DNA from: DATBFU01 sp035498405
Lineage (GTDB): Bacteria > Acidobacteriota > Thermoanaerobaculia > UBA5066 > Gp7-AA6
NCBI GenBank assembly: GCA_035498405.1
Contig: DATKAE010000034.1
Coordinates: forward strand, 1 to 64,000
Length of the DNA: 64,000 nt
Direction of reading: 5' to 3'
Shown here: in pieces, positions 35,471 to 44,056 of the stretch
Numbering within the stretch: the first letter of the stretch is position 1
Layout: each line of letters opens with the position of its first letter
The notes under the pieces: model-generated
What the model was told of the DNA's origin: nothing
Databases searched by the model: none
Seen by the model: only the letters and a program-made list of their open reading frames with translations
Translations under genes and position numbers: made by a program

Positions 35471-36139
35471 TTACGAAGCGAGCAGCTCCTGGAACTCCGG
35501 CGTGTCGCGAACCGGATCGAAGTCGCTGTCGTGGCGCGCCAGGATCCGGTTGCTCTGATCTTCCTCGATGGCGCGCTTCAGGTGCTCCAAGGACGTTCCG
35601 TGTTCCCCGCTCTGCGCATAGCAGCACGCCAAGAGGAAATCGACCTTGCCGCCACCGTTCTTCCGAACCGCGCGCTTCAGGTGCTCGATCGCCTCGGCCA
35701 CCTGTCCGCGGTTCTTGGCCAAGACGGCCGCGTAGTAGAAATCTTCCGGTTCCGTCAGCGCCGGAGCGACCGCCTTCTTCTGGCGCTCGCAGACGGCCAG
35801 GTAAACGCGGGCTCGGTCCGCGAGCTCCTTCTCGTCCGGGTACTTCTGGATCAGTTCGTTGAAGTGCCGCTCCGCCTCTTCGATCTTCTTCCTCTGGAGG
35901 GCCGCCGCACCGCGGTCGAACTCCTTTCGGGCGCTTTCGGCCAGCCGCGAGAGCTCCCGAAGAGTCTGCGCCTTCTTGGCCGCCGGAGCCTCGGCTCCTC
36001 CCAGAAGACCCAGCTTGTCCATTTTCTTCTCCAGGTCATCGATGCGCACCGTCAGGGCGTCGGCCAGGGCCTGAACGCTCATCTTGGTCGCGTTGTCCCG
36101 CAAGAATCGGAGTTCCGCTTCCGTCCAGCGTTTTGACAT
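35471..36139 (-). CDS. Small TPR-repeat protein
   Basis: 222 residues, ATG with a GGGAGGA ribosome site. An N-terminal basic helix (KRWTEAELRFLRDNATKMSV) resembling a Myb/SANT-like or DNA-binding segment is followed by a coiled region and three or four helical repeats (EEAERHFNELIQKYPDEKEL). The role is not clear. It is first in an apparent TPR-glmU-glmS unit. Confidence 0.75.
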   Translation of the reverse strand: MSKRWTEAELRFLRDNATKMSVQALADALTVRIDDLEKKMDKLGLLGGAEAPAAKKAQTLRELSRLAESARKEFDRGAAALQRKKIEEAERHFNELIQKYPDEKELADRARVYLAVCERQKKAVAPALTEPEDFYYAAVLAKNRGQVAEAIEHLKRAVRKNGGGKVDFLLACCYAQSGEHGTSLEHLKRAIEEDQSNRILARHDSDFDPVRDTPEFQELLAS

Positions 36140-36278
36140 CGTACAAATCCTCCCGGTGCGTTGTCGAAAAAACGGCGTATTTTATGGGGCGCCGCCCCCC
36201 CTGTCAAATCGGAGGGGCGGCCGCCCGCGGAATGGGCCCGAGGACAGCGGCGTTTTTCTCCCCGTGGGAGAACCCGAA

Positions 36279-36566
36279 ATGCGCAACCCGATCCGGGCGC
36301 TTGCCATCGCCGTCGCGATTCTCGTCGTCTGCCTGGCGCCGGCGGCCGCCGCGGACCGCACCCAAACCGCATCCGGCACGATCTCACGGCTGGACGCCCC
36401 GCACCAGACGCTCGTCGTCAAGGTCGGCGACGAGGATGTGAAGTTCGTCTGGAACGCCGACACGCGAATCAACGGCGTGCTCTCCCCGGGGGCCAAAGTC
36501 ACGGTGCGCTACGCCACGCAACCCGACGGCCAGAACCTGGCCTTCCAGATCTCGGTCGGGAGATAG
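36279..36566 (+). CDS. Small secreted protein, DUF5666-like
   Basis: 95 residues. The signal peptide MRNPIRALAIAVAILVVCLAPAAA has a cleavage site after AAA. The mature 70 residues form a short beta-barrel-like pattern (ASGTISRLDAPHQTLVVKVG, FVWNADTRINGVLSPGAKVTVRY), the layout of periplasmic OB-like domains. No enzymatic residue. Divergent from the TPR gene. Confidence 0.7.
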   Translation: MRNPIRALAIAVAILVVCLAPAAAADRTQTASGTISRLDAPHQTLVVKVGDEDVKFVWNADTRINGVLSPGAKVTVRYATQPDGQNLAFQISVGR

Positions 36567-36630
36567 AACGGGCCCGCGGGCGGTGCGAATCGGCCGCTCC
36601 CGCGAGCCGCCGGTCCGAGCCCTCTCCTTT

Positions 36631-36639
36631 TGCTAGAAT
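36631..36639 (+). promoter_or_regulatory. Ferredoxin extended -10
   Basis: TGCTAGAAT: TG at 36631 and TAGAAT at 36634-36639, a good extended -10. The leader is about 30 bases with an AGGAGGA site before ATG 36677. Confidence 0.6.
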
Positions 36640-36676
36640 CCTCACCTCTCAGAAACACGGAGAGGAGGAATTCCCG

Positions 36677-36946
36677 ATGGGTATGTACATCATCGCCGAG
36701 CCGTGCATCGGAACCAAGGACACGGCCTGCGTCGATGTTTGTCCGGTCGATTGCATCCATCCCCGCAAGGACGAGGCGGACTTCGCGACTGCCGAGATGC
36801 TCTACATCGATCCGGATGTCTGCATCCAGTGCGGCAACTGCGAGCCGGCTTGCCCGGTGACGGCGATCTTCACCGAGGAGACGATCCCGGAGAAGTGGAA
36901 GCACTACCAGCAGATCAACGCCGACTGGTACAAGAACCGCAAATAG
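36677..36946 (+). CDS. 7Fe ferredoxin ([3Fe-4S][4Fe-4S])
   Basis: 89 residues. The first cluster has Cys10, Cys18 and Cys22 with Thr in place of the second Cys of a CxxC, followed by Cys26 (CIGTKDTACVDVCPVDCIHP). The second cluster is CIQCGNCEPACPV. Thr at that position is the pattern of seven-iron ferredoxins with a [3Fe-4S] cluster. The C-terminal EKWKHYQQINADWYKNR is also typical. It carries electrons to unknown partners. It is monocistronic and has its own promoter. Confidence 0.9.
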   Translation: MGMYIIAEPCIGTKDTACVDVCPVDCIHPRKDEADFATAEMLYIDPDVCIQCGNCEPACPVTAIFTEETIPEKWKHYQQINADWYKNRK

Positions 36947-36950
36947 CGGC

Positions 36951-37712
36951 CTAGGACGACTTCCCCTTCAGGACCCTCGCGAGAAACGCGTCGGTCCGCG
37001 CATCGGCGTCCTTCGCATCCGCCGGCCGGTACACCTTCGGGTCACTCGACGAAGCGAACGCGTGCCCCCCGTCCGGGTAGATCTTGAAATCGACGCTCTT
37101 GCCCTCCTGCTTCGCTCGGGCCTCGAACTCGCGCACGCTCTCCGCTGGAATTCCCTGATCCTGGCCGCCGAAGTTGCCGAGCAGGGGCACGCGCAGATTT
37201 GCGATCACTCCCCGGTCCGCGACCAGTCTCCCGTAATAGATCACCGCGCCGGAAAGCGGCGGCGACTGCTCGAAAGCCAGCTCGAGAGAGTAGCCGCCCC
37301 CGAAGCACCAGCCGATCGACGCCAGCCGGCCCGAGTCCACGTCGGAGCGTCCCTTCAGGTACTCGACCGCCGCCTTCAGCTGCCGCATGACGTGCTCCGG
37401 CGGGATTCGGCTGAGCTCGTGAGCCTTCATGGGATCGCTCGTCGCCTTCCCGCCGTAGAGGTCGGGAGCCAGCGCGACGTACCCCGCCGCCGCGAAGTGA
37501 TCCGCCTTCTGCTTGACGAAGTCGTTCAAGCCCCACCACTCCTGGATCACCACGATCGCGGGCTTCTTGCCGTCCGTCCCGGGCAGCGAGAGGTAGCCCG
37601 ACACGGTTTCCGATCCGGCCGGGTAGGAGACCATCTTTCCCGCGGGCGCGGCGAAAACCACTCCGGCGGCGAGGCAGAGCGTGGCGGCCAGGGACAGCGT
37701 CTTTCGAGTCAT
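36951..37712 (-). CDS. Secreted dienelactone hydrolase-family protein
   Basis: 253 residues with signal peptide MTRKTLSLAATLCLAAGVVFA. The alpha/beta-hydrolase triad is Cys136 (GWCFGGG), Asp185 (GQDQGIP) and His217 (GGHAF), with Glu58 (IQEWWG) as in dienelactone hydrolases. Its export is unusual for the aromatic-degradation role of the family, so the substrate is unknown. Confidence 0.88.
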   Translation of the reverse strand: MTRKTLSLAATLCLAAGVVFAAPAGKMVSYPAGSETVSGYLSLPGTDGKKPAIVVIQEWWGLNDFVKQKADHFAAAGYVALAPDLYGGKATSDPMKAHELSRIPPEHVMRQLKAAVEYLKGRSDVDSGRLASIGWCFGGGYSLELAFEQSPPLSGAVIYYGRLVADRGVIANLRVPLLGNFGGQDQGIPAESVREFEARAKQEGKSVDFKIYPDGGHAFASSSDPKVYRPADAKDADARTDAFLARVLKGKSS

Positions 37713-37742
37713 GACTCCTCCGTTCTTCGCTAATCTTATCGG

Positions 37743-38222
37743 GTGCTGTTTCCGATCGAGCCCGGGGACGAAACCTCGCGCCTGCAGCGACTGTACGACC
37801 GCCTCGCGGCGCGGTTTGGACTCGGCGCGGCCGAGGTTCGCTTGTCCCACCGAAAGCTGACGGGAGGAGAGATCCGATACGGCCCGCCTCACGTCATCAC
37901 GATCTCCGCGCACCTTTCGGAGAACGAGCGTCTCGACACTCTGCTCCACGAGACGGCGCACGCCTGGGCCTTCGCGCGCCAGGGCCCCGGAGCCGGCCAC
38001 GGGCCCGTCTTTCGCCGCCTGGCTCGGTGGCTCGGCGTCCGAGGTCGGCAGGCGCCCCTGACCCCGGCGCTCAAGGAGTTCCGGGCCCGCCGGGGGATCC
38101 TCTACCGATGCGAAGGATGCCTCCGGAGCTTCCCTCGCTTTCGCGCCCTGCGCGGCGCCCATCACTGCGTCGCGTGCGATCGCGCGGGACGCCCGTCTCG
38201 GCTCCAGCGAGTTCGGGAGTAG
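37743..38222 (+). CDS. SprT-like zinc metalloprotease domain protein
   Basis: 159 residues from GTG 37743. The zinc motif HETAH (His69, Glu70, His73) has a downstream GAGHGPVF providing a third ligand, and a C-terminal zinc ribbon uses CEGC and CVAC. SprT/Spartan proteins cut DNA-protein crosslinks in eukaryotes; the bacterial role is unclear. The next gene starts 2 bases after the stop. Confidence 0.85.
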   Translation: MLFPIEPGDETSRLQRLYDRLAARFGLGAAEVRLSHRKLTGGEIRYGPPHVITISAHLSENERLDTLLHETAHAWAFARQGPGAGHGPVFRRLARWLGVRGRQAPLTPALKEFRARRGILYRCEGCLRSFPRFRALRGAHHCVACDRAGRPSRLQRVRE

Positions 38223-38224
38223 GG

Positions 38225-39148
38225 ATGGCCCCGTTCCTCCCGGGCTATCGGATCGGTCACGAGAGCGACCGGCGAGGGCAGACCGGCTGCACGGTGATCC
38301 TGCCGCCCTCCGGAACGACGGCGGCGGTCGACATCCGCGGCGGCGCCCCCGGCACGCGCGAGACGGGCGTCCTCGCGCCGGGAAATCTCGTCTCCGAGAT
38401 TCATGCACTGCTCTTCACCGGCGGCAGCGCCTTCGGGCTCGCCGCGGCGACCGGCGTCGTGGCTTACCTGCGCCGCCGGGGAGTCGGCTTCGGCCTCGGG
38501 CCGGCGCGCGTCCCGATTGTGGCCGCCGCCGTCTTGTTCGACCTGGCCGTCGGTGATCCGGACGCCTTCCCGGACGAGGCCATGGGGATGGCCGCCTGCG
38601 AATCGGCGCGCGACGGCGAGGTCGAGACCGGGCGTGTCGGCGCCGGCTGCGGCGCGACCGTCGGAAAGCTCTTCGGACCCGCTCGGGCGGCCCGCGGAGG
38701 CATCGGATGCGCGACGCTGGAGCTTCCGGAGGGCGAGCGCCTCGCCGCCCTGGCGGCCGTCAACGCCTTTGGCGACATCGTTGACCCCGACCGCGGCGTG
38801 CGGATTGCCGGCCCCTCCGGCGTCGATCCCTCCTTCCTTTCGGCGCGCGCTCTCTGGCAGGATCGACTGAGCGAAAGCCCGCTCGTGGGCGGCCACACCA
38901 CCCTGGTGTGTGTCGCGACGACGATTCCCTTCGACGCCGGCGCCTTGAAGCGCGTCGCAATCGAAGCGCAGGACGGCCTGGCTCGCGCGGTGCGGCCGGC
39001 GCACACGCTGGTCGACGGCGACGTCGTCTTCGCCCTCGCACCGGCGGGCGTTTCGCCGCCGCTCGGGACGCGGCTTCGCGTCGGTGCCGCGGCGGCCGAA
39101 TCCACGGCGCGCGCGATCGTCGATGCCGTGGCGGGATCCCGAGTCTGA
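38225..39148 (+). CDS. Peptidase family S58 (DmpA / P1-type aminopeptidase)
   Basis: 307 residues from ATG 38225. The family signature GGSAFGLAAATGVV and the C-terminal GGHTTLVCVATT are present. S58 enzymes self-cleave to expose an N-terminal Thr or Ser nucleophile; the usual N-TT junction here reads H-TT. Substrates in the family are D- or beta-peptides and nylon oligomers. It is between the SprT-like gene and an EamA transporter; a peptide-turnover link is only a guess. Confidence 0.82.
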   Translation: MAPFLPGYRIGHESDRRGQTGCTVILPPSGTTAAVDIRGGAPGTRETGVLAPGNLVSEIHALLFTGGSAFGLAAATGVVAYLRRRGVGFGLGPARVPIVAAAVLFDLAVGDPDAFPDEAMGMAACESARDGEVETGRVGAGCGATVGKLFGPARAARGGIGCATLELPEGERLAALAAVNAFGDIVDPDRGVRIAGPSGVDPSFLSARALWQDRLSESPLVGGHTTLVCVATTIPFDAGALKRVAIEAQDGLARAVRPAHTLVDGDVVFALAPAGVSPPLGTRLRVGAAAAESTARAIVDAVAGSRV

Positions 39149-40008
39149 AAGACGCAGCCACCGCCGAGCGGCGTGGCGCCCTGCTCGTGCTGGGGGCGGC
39201 TCTGCTTTGGTCCGCGGGAGGCGTCGGAATCAAGGCCGTCCCGGAACCGGCCGTCAAGGTCGCCTTCTACCGGTCCGCTTTCGCCGCCATCGCTCTCCTC
39301 GCCCTCTTCCGACCGAGGGTCGTGCCCCGCCGCCCCTCGTTCCTGATAGCGGTCGCCTGCTACGCCGCCTGCCTGATCACCTTCGTGGTGGCGACCAAGT
39401 GGACGACCGCCGCCAACGCGATCTTCCTTCAGTACACCGGCGTCGTTTGGGTACTCATCGCCGCTCCCATCGTGCTCGACGAGCCGCGCCGCCGGGATGA
39501 CACCGCGGCGATCCTGATCGCTCTCGGCGGCATGGCCCTTTTCTTCGTCGGCAAGTTCGAGAGGCGGGGTCTCGCCGGAGATCTGATGGCGTTGCTCTCG
39601 AGCCTCCTCTTCGCCTTCCTCGTGCTCTCTCTTCGGCGCGAGCGCGGAGAAGGTGCAGAAGCCGTGGTGACCTTCGGCAATGTGTTCGCCGCCGCCTGCC
39701 TCTTTCCGTTCGTCGCCACGGATCTGTCCTTGAGCGGCCGATCGCTCGGCTGGCTGGCCTTCCTCGGCGTCTTCCAGCTCGCGGCCGCCTACGCGCTCTT
39801 CGTGCTCGGAATCCGGCACGTGCCCGCCACCAGGGCGTCCTTGATCGGCATGATCGAGCCGATCGCCAATCCCATCTGGGTGTTTCTCGTCCTGGGAGAA
39901 CGCCCGAGCCGGTTTGCGATCGCCGGAGGCGCGACCGTTCTCGCGGCCGTCGCGTGGCGCACACTCGTCGCGGGTCCGCCCGCTGCCGAGGCGGCCCCGC
40001 CGGACTGA
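39145..40008 (+). CDS. EamA-family drug/metabolite transporter
   Basis: 287 residues if a CTG at 39145 (CTGA overlap with the S58 stop) is the start; no ATG, GTG or TTG lies before the first helix, and GTG 39187 would truncate it. Ten hydrophobic helices in two EamA repeats, with WSAGGVGIKAVPEPAVKVAFYRSAFA and the C-terminal ASLIGMIEPIANPIWVFLVLGE, are typical. Substrate unknown. Confidence 0.82.
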   Translation: MKDAATAERRGALLVLGAALLWSAGGVGIKAVPEPAVKVAFYRSAFAAIALLALFRPRVVPRRPSFLIAVACYAACLITFVVATKWTTAANAIFLQYTGVVWVLIAAPIVLDEPRRRDDTAAILIALGGMALFFVGKFERRGLAGDLMALLSSLLFAFLVLSLRRERGEGAEAVVTFGNVFAAACLFPFVATDLSLSGRSLGWLAFLGVFQLAAAYALFVLGIRHVPATRASLIGMIEPIANPIWVFLVLGERPSRFAIAGGATVLAAVAWRTLVAGPPAAEAAPPD

Positions 40009-40020
40009 GCCCCCGAGCCC

Positions 40021-41166
40021 CTAGGGGCCGGCAGGGAGGCCGAACTCGCGGCGGAGGCTATCGCCCTGCTCATCGAGCTTCGGAGGGAAGCGCATCGGAG
40101 CGCGATGGCTCGAGACGCGGATCGGCGAATCGACGAATCGCAGGCCTTGCACCTCCCGCACGGCGCCGAGCGCGCGCGACGTCTCCGAAAGGAGAGCCTC
40201 GAGCGGGCCACGCACCGGCCCCGCAGGAACGCCGCGCTCGCGGCAGCGCGCCAGCCAGACGGAGCGCGGCTCCGTCCGGAAGACGGTCTCGAGCGCGCTC
40301 TCGAGCGATGCTCGGTTTTCGACGCGAGCGGTGTTGGTCGCGAAACGAGGGTCCTCGTTCCAGTCGGGACGACCGACGACTCGACAGAGGCGGGCGAACT
40401 GCGGGTCGGTGCCCACGGCGAGAATGAATTCTCCATCGGCTGCAGCGAAAGGCCGGTAGGGCACGATCTGGGCGTGCGCATTTCCGTGGCGAGGCGCTTC
40501 TTGCCCCGTCACGAGGGCCGCCTGCGCCACGTTGATCAAGGACGCGAGCGTGGAGGAAAACAAGTCGACCTCGATGTGACTCGCGGCGCCCGTCCGCTCG
40601 CGAGCGTCGAGCGCCGCGAGGATCCCGATTGCCGCATAGCACCCCGCCAACAGGTCGGACACGGCCACGCCAACCTTCATGGGCTCTCCCTTCGCCTCTC
40701 CGGTGATCGCCATCAGGCCGGCGCCGGCCTGCGCCAAGAGGTCGAAGCCGGGCGCGAGCGCGTCCGGGCCCTCTCTCCCGAAGCCCGTGATGGAGGCGGT
40801 CACGAGGCGGGGGTTCTCCCGACGAAGCTCCGCGAGCGACAGGCCGAGCTTGTCCAGCCGTCCCGGCGGGAAGTTCTCGATCAGCACGTCGGCCCGGCCC
40901 GCCAGAATTCGTACGGATTGCGCTCCGGCGGGGCGGCCGAGATCGAGAGCGATCGACTCCTTGTTGCGGTTGACCGAGAGGTAGTAGGCGCTCAGTCCGC
41001 TGTCCGCGTGATAGGGCGGGCCCCAGCCCCGGGTGACGTCTCCGCCGCCGGGATGCTCGACCTTGAGAACTCGGGCGCCCAGGTCCCCGAGGAGCATCGT
41101 GCAGAAGGGGCCCGCCAGCACGCGCGTGAGGTCGAGAACGAGGACTCCCTCAAGGGGGGAGGGCAC
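40021..41166 (-). CDS. CaiB/BaiF-family CoA-transferase
   Basis: 381 residues from GTG 41166. LEGVLVLDLTRVLAGPFCTM, GDVTRGWGPPY, NRNKESIALDL and ENFPPGRLDKLGL are the standard class III CoA-transferase landmarks. Such enzymes move CoA between carboxylic acids; the specific acid is unknown. Preceded by an oligopeptide-type binding lipoprotein with only a 10-base gap. Confidence 0.92.
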   Translation of the reverse strand: MPSPLEGVLVLDLTRVLAGPFCTMLLGDLGARVLKVEHPGGGDVTRGWGPPYHADSGLSAYYLSVNRNKESIALDLGRPAGAQSVRILAGRADVLIENFPPGRLDKLGLSLAELRRENPRLVTASITGFGREGPDALAPGFDLLAQAGAGLMAITGEAKGEPMKVGVAVSDLLAGCYAAIGILAALDARERTGAASHIEVDLFSSTLASLINVAQAALVTGQEAPRHGNAHAQIVPYRPFAAADGEFILAVGTDPQFARLCRVVGRPDWNEDPRFATNTARVENRASLESALETVFRTEPRSVWLARCRERGVPAGPVRGPLEALLSETSRALGAVREVQGLRFVDSPIRVSSHRAPMRFPPKLDEQGDSLRREFGLPAGP

Positions 41167-41176
41167 GAGCTCGGTT

Positions 41177-42760
41177 CTATCCGGGCATCACGCCAGGGCG
41201 CCAGCCGAGCGGCCCGGGCAGGAAGTGGAAGAGACCGAGCGGCGAGGTCTCGACTCCCTGGAGCCGTTTCGAGATGCCCCAGTACTGGTCCGGACTCCAG
41301 AGAAAATCGGCCGGCGGATCGGCGGCCAGCAGGCGATGCACCTGGCGGTAGAGCTCCAACCGGCGCGTCGCGTCGAGCTCTTGCCGCAGCGCTTCCATCA
41401 CGCGATCGGCCTCCGGGTTGCGGTAGAAGCCGGTATTCTGGCCGGTGGGCGGAATCTGCTGAGAGTCGTAGAAGGGATAGGGGTCCAGGTTCGGGGGAAT
41501 GAACTCGTTGGCCATCAGACCGGCATCGAACTCTCCCGATGCGAAGCGCTGTGAAAAGGCCGCCCAGTCGAGCGTCCGCAGCGTCAACTCGACGCCTACC
41601 TTCCCGTAGGCCTCGCGCAGGATCTCGCCAATGTTGACGTACATCCTCTGCCCCGCCGGAAGGAGCAGCTCTAGAGAGGCGCGGCGGCCCCGATACTGGC
41701 GGTAGCCGTCCTTTCCCATGCGCAGGCCGGCCTCGTCCAACAGCCGGGCGCTCGCGGCGGGGTCGTGGACCGGGGGCGAGATGTCGGGTGCATCCTCGGC
41801 CACGCCCGCGGGGTAGGGACCCGAAATCAGCGGGGCTCCCTCGGGCGGGTAGAGGCGGCGCGCGGCCTCGGATCTCGGCCAGGACTGCGCGAGCGCCCGG
41901 CGCACGCGCCGATCGGCGAGGACCGGGTTGCGGCAGCTCCAAACGATGACGACGACCAGGAATCGCGGGACTCTCAAGATGCGGTTGCGCGAGCGAAACT
42001 CGGGCGAGCGCTCGGCGTCCGCGCGACGGTCGCGACTCACCTTGAACTCGTCGAGCTCCCCCCGTTCACCCGCGTGGAAGGCGACGGTTCCGTCGGGAAT
42101 GATGCGAAAGACGATCCGACGAAAGGGATACGCGCGTTCCGACTGGTCGTCGCGGCGGACGAGCGTGAGCTTCTGTCCCGGCTCCCACGCTTCCAGCCGG
42201 TAGGGCGCGCTCGCGAAGGGATTTCGGTCGGCGGAGGGCGCGCGGCCGAAAGCCGCCTTGGAAATGATCGGCAGGTTGAACGCGAGCATCCGCTCGGCGT
42301 AAGAGCGCCGGAATCGGAAGACGATTCGAAAGGGCTCCGGTGTCTCGACGGCGACCAGGTCCTCGAATCCCGACTTCCAGTTCGAGGCGGCGACCTTAGG
42401 GTCGCGCACCCGGTCGATCGTGAACGCCACGTCTTCCGACGTCACCGGAGTTCCGTCCTGCCAGCGCGCGCCCGGGTCCAGACGAAAATCGAAGGTCAGC
42501 CCATCGGGCGACACGGTCCAGGCCGAGGCGAGACCCGGCACGTCGCGGCGATCCCGATCGATGCCCACGAGCGGGCGGAACAGCATCTCTTCGACCCGAA
42601 GGCCCACTTCCTCGTTGGTGACCGTTGGATCGAGTGTGGCCGGGTCTCCCTCGAGGTGACGGTAGAGGACATCGGTGGAAGAGGGGGCCGCCTCGCGCCG
42701 CGCGCACGACACCGGCCACAGCGCGGCCAGTGCCAGCGCAATTCGTACAGCTGTCTTCAT
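41177..42760 (-). CDS. Peptide/nickel-type ABC substrate-binding lipoprotein
   Basis: 527 residues from ATG 42760; an in-frame ATG 18 codons upstream extends past the signal peptide. A short signal ends in PVSC (Cys19), a weak lipobox with Pro at -3. The SBP family 5 fold is clear: TLDPTVTNEEVGLRVEEMLFR, PDGLTFDFRLDPGARWQDGTPV, TSEDVAFTIDRVRDP. No permease or ATPase follows. It is coupled to a CoA-transferase instead, so a role as an orphan sensor or importer subunit is possible. Confidence 0.88.
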   Translation of the reverse strand: MKTAVRIALALAALWPVSCARREAAPSSTDVLYRHLEGDPATLDPTVTNEEVGLRVEEMLFRPLVGIDRDRRDVPGLASAWTVSPDGLTFDFRLDPGARWQDGTPVTSEDVAFTIDRVRDPKVAASNWKSGFEDLVAVETPEPFRIVFRFRRSYAERMLAFNLPIISKAAFGRAPSADRNPFASAPYRLEAWEPGQKLTLVRRDDQSERAYPFRRIVFRIIPDGTVAFHAGERGELDEFKVSRDRRADAERSPEFRSRNRILRVPRFLVVVIVWSCRNPVLADRRVRRALAQSWPRSEAARRLYPPEGAPLISGPYPAGVAEDAPDISPPVHDPAASARLLDEAGLRMGKDGYRQYRGRRASLELLLPAGQRMYVNIGEILREAYGKVGVELTLRTLDWAAFSQRFASGEFDAGLMANEFIPPNLDPYPFYDSQQIPPTGQNTGFYRNPEADRVMEALRQELDATRRLELYRQVHRLLAADPPADFLWSPDQYWGISKRLQGVETSPLGLFHFLPGPLGWRPGVMPG

Positions 42761-42791
42761 CCGCGGTCGGGGAGAGAATAGCATCAAGCCC

Positions 42792-43484
42792 ATGGCGAGC
42801 GTCGTCTTCGACATTGAGACCGTCGGCCTCGAGTGGGACTCGCTCGACGACTCGCAGAAGACTTATCTGCAGAAGAACGCGCGCACCGACGAAGAGCGGC
42901 AAAAGTTGCCCGAGATCCTGTCGCTGTGGCCCTTCACCGGCCGAGTCGTCGTGCTGGCGATGCTCAACCCGGAGTCGGGACGCGGCCGGGTCTGGTACGA
43001 GAAGAGCGACGGCCGCCAGGAGCAGGTCTCTCCCGATGGGCTGTTCACCTTCGTCGGAGACACCGAGCCGGCCTTTCTCGCCGAGTTCTGGAGCGCGATC
43101 GCGCGATTCCATCGCTTCGTGACGTTCAATGGGCGCGGATTCGACGGTCCGTTTCTCATGCTGCGTAGCGCCGCCCTCGGCATCGCGGTGACGAAGAATC
43201 TCGTCGGATACCGCTACGCTCTCCGGCCCCACACGGACCTTCTCGAAGTTCTCACGTTCTTCGGCGCGTCGCGCAAGTGGAACCTCGACTTCGCGTGCAA
43301 GGCCTTCGGAATCGAAAGCCCGAAGGAGCACGGACTCGACGGTTACTCGGTCGGCCCCTTCTACAAGAGCGGCCGGCTGGCCGAGATCGCCTTGTATTGC
43401 CGCCGCGACGTCGAGGCCACGGCCCGGCTTTATCAGAAGCTCGAAAAGACACTCCTGCCCGTTCTGGAGGACTCGCGCCGTTAG
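42792..43484 (+). CDS. 3'-5' exonuclease, PolB-like DEDDy type
   Basis: 230 residues from ATG 42792. Exo I is FDIETVG (Asp7, Glu9), Exo II TFNGRGFDGPF (Asn and Asp) and Exo III YCRRDVEAT. The domain matches the proofreading-like predicted 3'-5' exonuclease family, found free in many bacteria. Its divergent neighbour on the minus strand is the SBP lipoprotein gene. A PilZ gene follows after 65 bases with its own promoter. Confidence 0.88.
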   Translation: MASVVFDIETVGLEWDSLDDSQKTYLQKNARTDEERQKLPEILSLWPFTGRVVVLAMLNPESGRGRVWYEKSDGRQEQVSPDGLFTFVGDTEPAFLAEFWSAIARFHRFVTFNGRGFDGPFLMLRSAALGIAVTKNLVGYRYALRPHTDLLEVLTFFGASRKWNLDFACKAFGIESPKEHGLDGYSVGPFYKSGRLAEIALYCRRDVEATARLYQKLEKTLLPVLEDSRR

Positions 43485-43512
43485 GAAAAATAGAAAAAAG
43501 GGCACGAGATTG

Positions 43513-43542
43513 TTGACACCGCCCGCAAGCCTCCGGTTAAAC
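43513..43542 (+). promoter_or_regulatory. PilZ gene promoter with upstream A-tracts
   Basis: A perfect TTGACA at 43513-43518 and a weak -10 (TTAAAC, 43537-43542, 18-base spacing). Two A-tracts at 43489-43499, about 15-25 bases before the -35, could act as an UP element. They stand out in this GC-rich sequence. Confidence 0.6.
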
Positions 43543-43549
43543 TCCCCAT

Positions 43550-43933
43550 TTGGATGCGACGGATCGCCTAGTGCCTCCCGAACTGATGCTCGACAAAGAG
43601 AAGTCACGTAATCCCGCGGAGCAGCGCCTCTCCGATCGAGTCTGGATTGGCGCCCCGGCGAACCTGCGCTGGGGGGAGGAGGAGCTGTCGGGCTTCGTCG
43701 AAGTGATCAACCTCGGCGGCATGTACGTCGCGACCTCGCGTGTGCCCGATCTGGGTGACTACGTCGATCTGGTGTTCTCGCTGCCCGGCGACCCCCGGGC
43801 CTTCCGGGTGCGAGGCAACGTCGTGTACCTGAATCAGGCCGGCGAACGCCAGCGTTCCGGGTTCGGCGCCCGCTTCGAGCGCGCCCCGGTCGGACTCCTG
43901 GAGGCCATCAAGGGGCTCAACCGCGGACACTGA
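43550..43933 (+). CDS. PilZ-domain protein
   Basis: 127 residues from TTG 43550, which would be leaderless given the promoter at 43513-43542; GTG 43571 and ATG 43586 are alternatives. The RxxxR arginine motif is present as RLSDR. The second motif VINLGGMYV has lost the Asp and Ser of the usual D-x-S-x-x-G, so c-di-GMP binding is uncertain. The rest (YVDLVFSLPGD, FRVRGNVVYLN) is a single PilZ barrel. Confidence 0.78.
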   Translation: MDATDRLVPPELMLDKEKSRNPAEQRLSDRVWIGAPANLRWGEEELSGFVEVINLGGMYVATSRVPDLGDYVDLVFSLPGDPRAFRVRGNVVYLNQAGERQRSGFGARFERAPVGLLEAIKGLNRGH

Positions 43934-44056
43934 CACGAGCACGAGCGCTCGCAACGAGCACTCCTGCCGACGCCGAGACGGTCCTCCACGCCGCTAGCCT
44001 TCGAGTCCTTCCTCCTCGAATTCGATGATCTCTCGGACCCCAGAGAGTCCGAACGG

